46,140 nt of DNA from Fidelibacterota bacterium. Lineage in GTDB: Bacteria; Marinisomatota; Marinisomatia; Marinisomatales; UBA1611. Both the position numbers and the translations under genes were made by a program. The notes beneath the pieces are model-generated. The model saw nothing but the letters and a program-made list of their open reading frames with translations, was not told the DNA's origin and did no database searches. Within the stretch, counting starts at the first letter, position 1. Each line of letters begins with the position of its first letter. The stretch is from assembly GCA_002718285.1 (NCBI GenBank), contig PBAR01000039.1:1-46140 (forward strand), in the 5' to 3' direction. This document shows positions 16,847 to 23,571 of this stretch, piece after piece.

Positions 16847-17947
16847 ATGCACATTTTACTTCTTGAACCCTATTTCACAGGGTCCCATTTGGCTTGGACT
16901 GAAGGGTTTCAACGCTATTCAAAATATGAAATTGAGATATTGTCCCTTAAGGGTCAATTTTGGAAATGGCGAATGCACGGCGGTGCTGTTTCCTTGGCAA
17001 ATCAATTTAATGGCATAGAACGATCACCCGATTTAATCCTTGCGACGAGCATGCTGGACTTAACAACATTCCTTGCTTTAACACGAAAAAAATCGAAAGA
17101 CATTCCCACCGCCATCTATTTTCATGAAAATCAGCTTTCCTATCCATGGTCACCTAATGATCGTGACATTATTGAAAATAGGAATAAACATTATGGATTT
17201 ATCAATTACGCCTCGGCCTTGGCTGCAGATCACGTATTATTTAATTCAAAATACCATAAGAATTCATTTATAAAAGAATCGAAAAATTTGCTAAAACATT
17301 TCCCCGATTATAATGAATTGGACTCAATCTATGCTATTGAGAATAAGAGCACTGTTCTTCACCTTGGACTTGATCTGAATCGATTTGATCCGTTTAAAAC
17401 GAACCATGATGGGCCACCACTTATCCTTTGGAACCACCGGTGGGAATATGACAAAAATCCAGAGGACTTTTTTCACACATTATTCCGGCTTCAAGATAAA
17501 GGAATTGAATTCCAATTGGCGGTACTTGGGGAGAATTTTAAAACAGCACCATCTATTTTTGATGAGGCCAAGGAAAAGCTATCTGAAAAGATAGTTCACT
17601 TTGGCTTTTCTAAATCGTTTGAAACCTATGCCCAATGGCTGTGGAATGCGGATATTTTACCCGTCACCAATATCCAAGATTTCTTCGGGATCAGCATTAT
17701 TGAAGCGATTTATACCGACACATATCCCCTTTTACCTAATCGCCTTACTTACTCTGAACTACTACCGGAAAAATACCATAAAAATCACATTTATACAGAT
17801 GAATCAGATCTTTATGAAAAACTCAAATCAGCAATCACGGATATTTCAAATGTAAGAGCATGTAAATTTTCGGCAATTGCTGAACGTTTTGACTGGGGGT
17901 ATATGGCACCAGTATATGACGACTTATTTTCGACTTTTATAGATTAA
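16847..17947 (+). CDS. tRNA-queuosine alpha-mannosyltransferase homolog (QTMAN/DUF3524)
   Basis: 366 residues matching the DUF3524/GTDC1 family, whose animal member mannosylates queuosine in tRNA-Asp. Seen: L-E-P-Y-F-T-G-S-H near the N-terminus, the W-K-W-R-M-H-G-G-A stretch (about 44-52), Y-F-H-E-N-Q-L-S-Y-P (about 96-105), F-N-S-K-Y-H, N-H-R-W-E-Y-D-K-N-P near 190, and D-F-F-G-I-S-I-I-E-A-I near 278, the GT4-type donor site. Family assignment is firm. The substrate in bacteria is inferred from the animal enzyme, and other hexosyl acceptors are possible. It follows tRNA-Leu and meets the DegT gene tail-to-tail with a 4-base overlap. No Shine-Dalgarno is visible. Confidence 0.82.
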   Translation: MHILLLEPYFTGSHLAWTEGFQRYSKYEIEILSLKGQFWKWRMHGGAVSLANQFNGIERSPDLILATSMLDLTTFLALTRKKSKDIPTAIYFHENQLSYPWSPNDRDIIENRNKHYGFINYASALAADHVLFNSKYHKNSFIKESKNLLKHFPDYNELDSIYAIENKSTVLHLGLDLNRFDPFKTNHDGPPLILWNHRWEYDKNPEDFFHTLFRLQDKGIEFQLAVLGENFKTAPSIFDEAKEKLSEKIVHFGFSKSFETYAQWLWNADILPVTNIQDFFGISIIEAIYTDTYPLLPNRLTYSELLPEKYHKNHIYTDESDLYEKLKSAITDISNVRACKFSAIAERFDWGYMAPVYDDLFSTFID

Positions 17948-19170
17948 TCCTGAAATAATTCAGGTGATTTTCTGAGTTCAGACGTCACTTTCTCAAATGC
18001 ATCAATAATATCTTGCGCATCCTGTGCATCGCCTAGTAAATGATTTTGTTTTAACCAGACAGCTTCTTCGTCGGCAATTCGCTCTGTGACGGGCATACTC
18101 AAGGTATCATAATCATACCCTTTGAGCCATGGATATTCGTCCACATCCGTAACAAATAATTTCTCCCGATACAAGGGCGTATAGCCCATATATGTATAAA
18201 TACCCTCCGCTTGCATGGCCTTGAAGAATTTCTCCCTTGGTATGCCATTAAATGCGTCCGCATTGTATCGCGTTAGATAAATATGATTGGCCTGTCGTGT
18301 GGTTCCTTCATAGGTACCATTTAACGTGATGCCGTCAATTTGCCCGATGGCATCATCCAATCTTTTTCGATTTGCATCTCGTAATGCCATATCATGAAAA
18401 ATAGAATCTATCTGGGGCATAAGCATACTGGTGGCCATGGCATTCAGTCGAAAATTTCCACCAAGAAATGAATGCTCATAAAATTCGCCTCCTTTTGTTC
18501 GACCGCAGTTATGATAAGAAAAGCACTTTTCATAAAATGCTTTGTTGTTGGAGATAATGGCTCCACCTTCGCCGGCGGACATATTTTTTGATGTTTGAAA
18601 ACTAAAAATACCACCGAGCCCTAATGCACCCACTTTCGTCCCTTTCCATTCTGAACCATGGGCTTGGGCTGCATCTTCAAGAATGGGGATATCATGTTTT
18701 TGCCCAATCGCTAAAATGGCATTCATGTCTGCAGGATTCCCAGCAATGTGGACAGGCATGATGGCCTTTGTTTTTACGGTTATGGCATCCTCAATCAAAT
18801 TGGGATCAAGGTTAAATGTATTTTCGTCTATATCCACAAAAACAGGCACAGCATTGGCCATGAGAACGGCAGAAGCAGTGGCGATAAAGGTATAAGGCGG
18901 GATAATCACTTCATCTCCAGCCTTCACACCGGCTGCTTTGAGCATGACCCAAAGAGCGGCGGTGCCGGAACTGGTGCTGATACAATGTTTCGCATCCTGG
19001 AATCCAGCAAACTGTTCTTCAAACCGACTGATGGCCGCACTGCCTACACCCCATCCATCATTCTCTAATGTTGAAATGATAGCATCTTTTAAGTCGGATG
19101 TGGGCCTTGGCCATTCTGGGAATGGCTTGGTTCGAATCGGGTCACCGCCGTGAATTGCAAGCTTAGACAT
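17944..19170 (-). CDS. DegT/DnrJ/EryC1-family PLP aminotransferase
   Basis: 408-residue sugar or cyclitol aminotransferase family member using pyridoxal phosphate. Typical elements: G-W-G-V-G near residue 40, S-T-S-S-G-T-A-A-L (PLP phosphate site), P-P-Y-T-F-I-A-T-A, V-D-I-D-E-N-T-F-N-L-D-P, E-D-A-A-Q-A-H-G-S, and S-F-Q-T-S-K-N-M-S-A-G-E-G-G with the Schiff-base Lys. The N-terminal L-A-I-H-G-G-D-P-I-R-T-K opening is that of the 3-amino-5-hydroxybenzoate/inosose aminotransferase-like branch. No sugar-nucleotide genes flank it, so the substrate stays open. Confidence 0.88.
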   Translation of the reverse strand: MSKLAIHGGDPIRTKPFPEWPRPTSDLKDAIISTLENDGWGVGSAAISRFEEQFAGFQDAKHCISTSSGTAALWVMLKAAGVKAGDEVIIPPYTFIATASAVLMANAVPVFVDIDENTFNLDPNLIEDAITVKTKAIMPVHIAGNPADMNAILAIGQKHDIPILEDAAQAHGSEWKGTKVGALGLGGIFSFQTSKNMSAGEGGAIISNNKAFYEKCFSYHNCGRTKGGEFYEHSFLGGNFRLNAMATSMLMPQIDSIFHDMALRDANRKRLDDAIGQIDGITLNGTYEGTTRQANHIYLTRYNADAFNGIPREKFFKAMQAEGIYTYMGYTPLYREKLFVTDVDEYPWLKGYDYDTLSMPVTERIADEEAVWLKQNHLLGDAQDAQDIIDAFEKVTSELRKSPELFQD

Positions 19171-19275
19171 GGTGTGTTATATAATTCCTTTATTATATGA
19201 ACTGAATATTACTGAATTATTGAAATGCTGATCAATTAACTATTCATCTCCGCCTGATTTTCATAACCCCATGCC

Positions 19276-19300
19276 ATATGTTCACACCCCACTGACATAT
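19276..19300. promoter_or_regulatory. Dyad upstream of the hsp20 promoter (possible activator site)
   Basis: Left arm ATATGTTCA (19276-19284) and right arm TGACATAT (19293-19300) form an imperfect inverted repeat (TGT...ACA) about 40 bases upstream of the sigma-54-like element. Its place fits an enhancer-binding site, but a short AT-rich dyad may be chance. Confidence 0.25.
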
Positions 19301-19338
19301 AGACAGTATAAAATGAAATATAGGCAATATTCTATTTA

Positions 19339-19354
19339 TGGCACAGACTTTGTC
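19339..19354 (+). promoter_or_regulatory. Sigma-54-like promoter of hsp20
   Basis: TGGCAC (19339-19344), five bases, then TTGTC (19350-19354). This follows the -24 TGGCAC / -12 TTGC layout with the usual GG-N10 spacing, with GT in place of GC. Transcription would start near 19365 and leave a leader of about 40 bases with AAAGGAGT before ATG 19404. No sigma-32-like or CIRCE element is seen. Confidence 0.4.
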
Positions 19355-19403
19355 ATTATTGTGGTGAAATATTTTAAAACTACATAAAACAAAGGAGTCA
19401 CAA

Positions 19404-19838
19404 ATGACTTTAGTAAAATGGAACCCAACTCGTTCATTAATTACCGATTTTGACCGGATGCTGGACGGCATCTTTAACGATGGATGGAATTTGAATCCGA
19501 CGATTCGAACCAATGCCATCCCTGTTGACATTTCGGAAAATGACAATGCATTCATATTAAATGCGGACTTTCCGGGATTTGACAAAAAAGATGTAAATCT
19601 CATTATTGAAGAAGGTGTATTAACATTGAGCGCCAATCGGGAATTGGATAACAAATTTAATGATGGTGCTTACCGCATTCGGGAAAGACGTGCCGGATCA
19701 TTTAGTCGCAGTTTCACACTTCCAGAAAATGTGTTGGCGGATGATATTAGTGCCAAATTCAAAAAGGGCACATTATCTGTTACCATTCCCAAAGCAGAAG
19801 AAATTAAACCTGACGTTCGTCAGATCAAGATCGGTTAA
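19404..19838 (+). CDS. Hsp20/alpha-crystallin small heat-shock protein
   Basis: ATP-independent holdase of 144 residues. The alpha-crystallin domain runs from about residue 40 to 130: P-V-D-I-S-E-N-D-N-A-F, L-N-A-D-F-P-G-F-D-K-K-D-V-N, E-E-G-V-L-T-L-S-A, F-S-R-S-F-T-L-P-E-N-V and A-K-F-K-K-G-T-L-S-V-T-I-P-K. A C-terminal I-K-I anchor motif for oligomer assembly follows. The N-terminal arm is W- and F-rich as usual. It is a single-gene unit with its own ribosome-binding site (AAAGGAGT), a promoter candidate and a strong terminator. Confidence 0.95.
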   Translation: MTLVKWNPTRSLITDFDRMLDGIFNDGWNLNPTIRTNAIPVDISENDNAFILNADFPGFDKKDVNLIIEEGVLTLSANRELDNKFNDGAYRIRERRAGSFSRSFTLPENVLADDISAKFKKGTLSVTIPKAEEIKPDVRQIKIG

Positions 19839-19848
19839 AATGAAAAAC

Positions 19849-19879
19849 AAAAGGGGCGCGAAATAGCGCCCCTTTTTTT
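19849..19879. terminator. Bidirectional rho-independent terminator
   Basis: GGGGCGC (19853-19859), loop GAAATA, GCGCCCC (19866-19872), extended by an A run on the left and seven T on the right. The A/T flanks make it work in both directions, for hsp20 (+) and for the FMN reductase gene (-), whose stop codon touches it. Confidence 0.93.
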
Positions 19880-20372
19880 AAACAATATCAATTAAACTTT
19901 TTAAAATTCTAATTGCTGATTCTTCATTCAGCGGAGTCGGTTTTGTCACAGAAATTGATCGTGCCAATACATTCGTTCCCATATACTCTAACTGAGATCG
20001 AAATGCAGCAATGAATCGATGTCCTGATCCCCAACTTTGGGTGGCAATGAGAGCAAACTTACCAATAAATGCATCACGCCAATTTTTGGATTTTACCGTT
20101 ACCCAGGTAATGGCATTGGATAAAATAGGCGGTACACCTCCATTGTATTCAGGTGAACAAAATATAAAACCATCCGCTTCATTTAAGGCTTCAACCAGAC
20201 CATTAATAGATTCACCATCCAAGAATGCATCACCACTGTATAATGGTAATGGATGATCTTCTAGACAAATTAAATTTGCTTCCTGCCCCTCACCCTTTAG
20301 TAATGATTGCAGATTTTTGGCTAACGTCAGGTTATTGTCTTTTGTGGCAGAAATGATTAATAGTTTACCCAT
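19878..20372 (-). CDS. NADPH-dependent FMN reductase family protein
   Basis: Flavodoxin-fold oxidoreductase of 164 residues. The family signature is S-P-E-Y-N-G-G-V-P-P-I-L-S-N-A-I-T-W-V near residue 90-108, preceded by the phosphate loop I-S-A-T-K-D-N-N-L-T near residue 7. It also has A-T-Q-S-W-G-S-G and a hydrophobic core. Its ATG overlaps the stop of the SDR gene by one base (TAATG). It may supply reduced FMN or reduce quinones or azo compounds; the physiological electron acceptor is unknown. Confidence 0.85.
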   Translation of the reverse strand: MGKLLIISATKDNNLTLAKNLQSLLKGEGQEANLICLEDHPLPLYSGDAFLDGESINGLVEALNEADGFIFCSPEYNGGVPPILSNAITWVTVKSKNWRDAFIGKFALIATQSWGSGHRFIAAFRSQLEYMGTNVLARSISVTKPTPLNEESAIRILKSLIDIV

Positions 20373-21100
20373 TATACAACCACACCTCCATCCACATTGA
20401 GAACCGTACCACTGATATAAGATGCCTCATCGCTGGCCAAAAAACAATAAGCGTTGGCTACATCTTCTGGTCTACCCCATCTTTTTACAGGCACCTTGTT
20501 CCCCATCATCTTGATAATTTTTTCGGGCATTTGGGCCGTCATATCTGTTTTGATGAATCCCGGTGCTACCGCATTCACGCGGATCCCATCCTTGCCCAGT
20601 TCACGGGACCACACTTTTGTCATACCAATGACACCCGATTTTGTGGCCACATAGTTGGTTTGACCAAAATTCCCATAATGCCCCACCACTGAAGACGCAT
20701 TTAATATAACACCGCTCTTCTGTTCTTTCATGATCGGTGCCACGGCCTGTGTACACAGATATACACCTTTTAAATTGACTTCAATCACCCGATCAAATTG
20801 TGCTTCTTCCATGTTCACCAATGTGCTATCCATGAGGATACCTGCATTATTCACTAATACGTCCACGCAGCCATAAGCATCCACGGTGGACTGAATCAAG
20901 GAATCTACACTCTTTTTATCAGCCACATCCGTTTTGACAAATAATCCGCCCACTTCATCCGCAGTCGATTTTCCAGATGTTTCTTCGTATTCTGCTACCA
21001 CAACTTTGGCACCCTCTTTCGCAAATTGTTTTGCAGTAGTTTTTCCAATGCCTCGACCACTACCCGTAATAATGCAAACCTTACCATCTAATAAGTTCAT
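20372..21100 (-). CDS. Short-chain dehydrogenase/reductase, FabG-like
   Basis: NAD(P)-dependent SDR of about 242 residues. Start at ATG 21100 because GGAG lies 8 bases upstream and the protein then opens directly with M-N-L-L-D-G-K-V-C-I-I-T-G. An in-frame upstream ATG at 21175 would reach almost to the divergent CBS gene. Motifs: T-G-S-G-R-G-I-G cofactor loop, N-N-A-G-I-L, catalytic Ser in N-A-S-S-V-V-G, Y-V-A-T-K (catalytic Tyr and Lys), P-G-F-I-K-T-D-M. It resembles 3-oxoacyl-ACP reductase, but no fatty-acid genes are near and similar SDRs act on other substrates. Confidence 0.85.
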   Translation of the reverse strand: MNLLDGKVCIITGSGRGIGKTTAKQFAKEGAKVVVAEYEETSGKSTADEVGGLFVKTDVADKKSVDSLIQSTVDAYGCVDVLVNNAGILMDSTLVNMEEAQFDRVIEVNLKGVYLCTQAVAPIMKEQKSGVILNASSVVGHYGNFGQTNYVATKSGVIGMTKVWSRELGKDGIRVNAVAPGFIKTDMTAQMPEKIIKMMGNKVPVKRWGRPEDVANAYCFLASDEASYISGTVLNVDGGVVV

Positions 21101-21179
21101 TAGCATAACTCCATCATAAATTAAGTAATTTCGATGCATTAAAATTACTTGTTGAAATTGAATTAAAGAAAGCAATCCA

Positions 21180-22133
21180 ATGATTTTAGAAAATATTTTA
21201 GGTGCTATTGGAAATACACCGGTCGTTAAGCTTCATTCCTTTGCTAACAAATTGAATTGTGAATTATATGCCAAATGTGAATTTTTTAATGCAGGCGGTT
21301 CTGTAAAAGACCGGATCGGTCTGCGGATGGTAGAGAATGCCGAAAAATCAGGAAGAATCAAACCAGGAGATACTCTTATTGAACCAACATCTGGAAATAC
21401 TGGTATTGGATTAGCTATGGCGGCGGCAGTAAGAGGATATAAAATGATAATTATAATGCCAGAAAAGATGAGCATGGAAAAGGAAGTAACCCTTCGTGCT
21501 TTAGGTGCTGAAATTATTCGAACGCCGGCAGAAGCAGGCCACGATGACCCTGAGGGGTTGTTTGAGGTCTCAAAACGATTGAATAAAGAGATCCCAAACT
21601 CTCACATCCTAGATCAATATGGCAACCCAGACAATCCAAATGCACATTATGAAGGGACTGCAGAAGAAATATGGGATGAATTTGGATCTGATCTGGATAT
21701 GGTTGTTGTCGGGGTCGGTACGGGAGGTACGATAACAGGTATTGCAAAAAAGCTAAAGGAAATGAATCCAAATATTAAAATTGTAGGTGCAGATCCTTAC
21801 GGTTCCATTCTTGGAGGTGGAAATGAAATTTTTCCATATCAGGTTGAAGGTATAGGATATGATTTTTTCCCTGATGTCCTTGACAATTCTCTAGTAGACC
21901 AGTATATAAAGGTTGATGACCAAAATTCTTTTGTTATAGCGCGAAAATTAATTAAAGATGAGGGACTTCTTTGTGGTGGATCAAGTGGCACAGTAGTTTG
22001 GGCGGCACTCCAAGCGGCTCAAACTTTATCTGAAGGACGAAAATGCCTATGTATACTCGCAGACGGAATTCGAAACTATTTAAGCAAATTTATTGATGAT
22101 AAGTGGATGAAAGAAAAAGGATTTAGTATTTAG
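21180..22133 (+). CDS. Cystathionine beta-synthase, catalytic core only
   Basis: PLP enzyme of fold type II, 317 residues. Schiff-base Lys43 in G-G-S-V-K-D-R-I, the substrate loop T-S-G-N-T-G, and the phosphate-binding [10 protein letters not shown] are present. The stretches [29 protein letters not shown] and G-L-L-C-G-G-S-S-G match animal-type cystathionine beta-synthase more closely than O-acetylserine sulfhydrylase (CysK). The C-terminal CBS-pair regulatory domains and the N-terminal haem domain are absent. Likely makes cystathionine from serine and homocysteine; a CysK-like role cannot be excluded without assay. No cystathionine lyase gene is nearby. Confidence 0.82.
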   Translation: MILENILGAIGNTPVVKLHSFANKLNCELYAKCEFFNAGGSVKDRIGLRMVENAEKSGRIKPGDTLIEPTSGNTGIGLAMAAAVRGYKMIIIMPEKMSMEKEVTLRALGAEIIRTPAEAGHDDPEGLFEVSKRLNKEIPNSHILDQYGNPDNPNAHYEGTAEEIWDEFGSDLDMVVVGVGTGGTITGIAKKLKEMNPNIKIVGADPYGSILGGGNEIFPYQVEGIGYDFFPDVLDNSLVDQYIKVDDQNSFVIARKLIKDEGLLCGGSSGTVVWAALQAAQTLSEGRKCLCILADGIRNYLSKFIDDKWMKEKGFSI

Positions 22134-22203
22134 TTATGATCGAATAAAAGCGAATCTGCACCTTGAAGTTTTAGGCAGCCTATTCTAACAACAAGTTCAA
22201 GAA

Positions 22204-23190
22204 TTAAAGCTGACTTAATCTGGATTTCGGGAAGTGCATTGTGACAAGCATATTGGGCACATCTACAACCTCAGCGATCTTTAAATCGCCTACCAAAGAA
22301 CAAAGCATATAAGCTTCTTCTTCCGTTAAATCATAATTACTTGAGAGGTGATCTACCATATAATTCACTGCTTTTTTTGTAGCAATATCGATGGTCTCAC
22401 CAAAGCCGGTAACTGCATAGATTTCATCATTTTCATATTGGGGTTCTGGAATGGGGACCTTACCCTTCAATACCCTTACTCGATAAGTGATGGTCATGGG
22501 TGATTCTAAAGCGGTACCACAAACCTCCCCCAATCCTTGTACTGCATGTGTATCACCAATAGAAAAAAGGGCACCATCAACCAGCACAGGGAAATAGACT
22601 GTAGTACCTTCAACAATACTGGGGTCGTCCATGTTACCACCATTTTCACGAGGAGGGATTGTTGAAAGTAATTCATCCGTATCAGGGGCCACTCCCATGA
22701 CACCAGCAAATGGTTTTAATGGGATTTTTACTTTATTTTTATAATTGATCGTTTTGCTATTTGTATCAATATCATAAATGGAAAGTTTTGGATTTGGAAA
22801 ACGGTCTGTTAAAAAACCAAATCCACCTACAATTGCCTGCCATCCATAATCGTGTAGATCTATCTTCAATAGATCAACAGCCAAAATATCGCCTACCTTA
22901 GCATTTTCAACATATACTGGACCAGTCAAAGGGTGAATTGGATCAAAATCGATATTTTTTAAATCTTCAAGTGTGGCATTTTTACCTAATTGACCATCTG
23001 ATGCTTCACTTGTCTCTGCCTGAATCACAACTCCAGATTCAACCTTTAGTACCGGCTCAATGGTTCTGCTGAACTTATTGTGTTTTTGATCTGCTGATAG
23101 ATAATGGTCGACCTGAATTGATTTTGATTTTTCACAGGACATGATCAAAAGACTTGTAATCATAAAAATGATTGGTTTGATATTATTCAT
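22204..23190 (-). CDS. Acetamidase/formamidase-family lipoprotein
   Basis: 328 residues of the FmdA/AmdA family: H-P-L-T-G-P-V-Y-V-E-N-A-K-V-G-D near residue 90, P-F-A-G-V-M-G-V-A-P, P-P-R-E-N-G-G-N-M-D, F-S-I-G-D-T-H-A-V-Q-G-L-G-E-V-C-G-T-A-L-E. The N-terminus is a signal sequence ending L-L-I-M-S-C, an acceptable lipobox, so the enzyme would sit in the periplasm or at an outer-membrane face rather than in the cytosol as in classic acetamidases. AGAGGAAACC precedes the ATG. It probably hydrolyses a small amide to release ammonia. It is convergent with the CBS gene. Confidence 0.85.
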   Translation of the reverse strand: MNNIKPIIFMITSLLIMSCEKSKSIQVDHYLSADQKHNKFSRTIEPVLKVESGVVIQAETSEASDGQLGKNATLEDLKNIDFDPIHPLTGPVYVENAKVGDILAVDLLKIDLHDYGWQAIVGGFGFLTDRFPNPKLSIYDIDTNSKTINYKNKVKIPLKPFAGVMGVAPDTDELLSTIPPRENGGNMDDPSIVEGTTVYFPVLVDGALFSIGDTHAVQGLGEVCGTALESPMTITYRVRVLKGKVPIPEPQYENDEIYAVTGFGETIDIATKKAVNYMVDHLSSNYDLTEEEAYMLCSLVGDLKIAEVVDVPNMLVTMHFPKSRLSQL

Positions 23191-23237
23191 TGGTTTCCTC
23201 TATATGTTGATGAAGAAAATAATTTATACATAATAAT

Positions 23238-23277
23238 TTTGACCGCCAGGAGGTATAATCTTATCCTGACGGTCAAA
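23238..23277 (-). terminator. Hairpin after the SusD relic
   Basis: TTTGACCGCCAGGA (23238-23251) pairs with TCCTGACGGTCAAA (23264-23277), 14 base pairs with one G-T wobble and a 12-base loop. It stands just after the SusD-fragment stop and is followed on the minus strand by an AT-rich but not T-only stretch. It is probably the original terminator of the lost SusC/SusD locus. Confidence 0.65.
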
Positions 23278-23293
23278 TGATTTTCTGGCAGGT

Positions 23294-23497
23294 TTATTTA
23301 CCTTTTGTTTGAGCTTCAGGAATTGGGAAGGTATCAAAAACCTGATCACCTCGACTAGAACGATCATTCGGCAGTGAACCTGTTTTACCATACCTTCTCA
23401 TGTCTACCCAGCGATGACCTTCCATAAATAGAGAGTATCTCTTTTCATAATAAGGTATCTTATCAATATAATAAGTCCATATCAAGAGTTTTTTGTC
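23294..23497 (-). pseudogene. C-terminal fragment of a RagB/SusD-family protein
   Basis: The frame reads Y-E-K-R-Y-S-L-F-M-E-G-H-R-W-V-D-M-R-R-Y-G-K and ends with D-T-F-P-I-P-E-A-Q before TAA at 23294. This is the standard C-terminal signature of SusD-like glycan-binding lipoproteins of the outer membrane. An in-frame stop lies at 23498-23500 with only about 67 codons open, whereas intact SusD proteins have about 450-550 residues. No SusC-type receptor gene is in the window. It is therefore a deletion relic, still followed by its terminator hairpin. It shows that the lineage once carried a SusCD uptake locus here. Confidence 0.85.
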
Positions 23498-23525
23498 TTA
23501 AAATATATTTTATAAAATAAGTACT

Positions 23526-23556
23526 GTAAATAGCCCTATAAAGGGGGCTTGTTTAC
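23526..23556 (-). terminator. Terminator of the 1206-residue T9SS protein gene
   Basis: GTAAATAGCCC (23526-23536) pairs with GGGC...GTTTAC (23545-23556) with one bulge. On the minus strand it follows the stop at 23572 by about 15 bases and precedes a T-rich stretch. Confidence 0.55.
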
Positions 23557-23571
23557 TTTTTAATATTTCCA

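Noticed and set aside
22134..22203. CTTGAA...TTCAAG inverted repeat between convergent CBS and acetamidase genes
   Set aside because: Six-base arms with a 27-base loop and no T tract; too weak for a terminator call.
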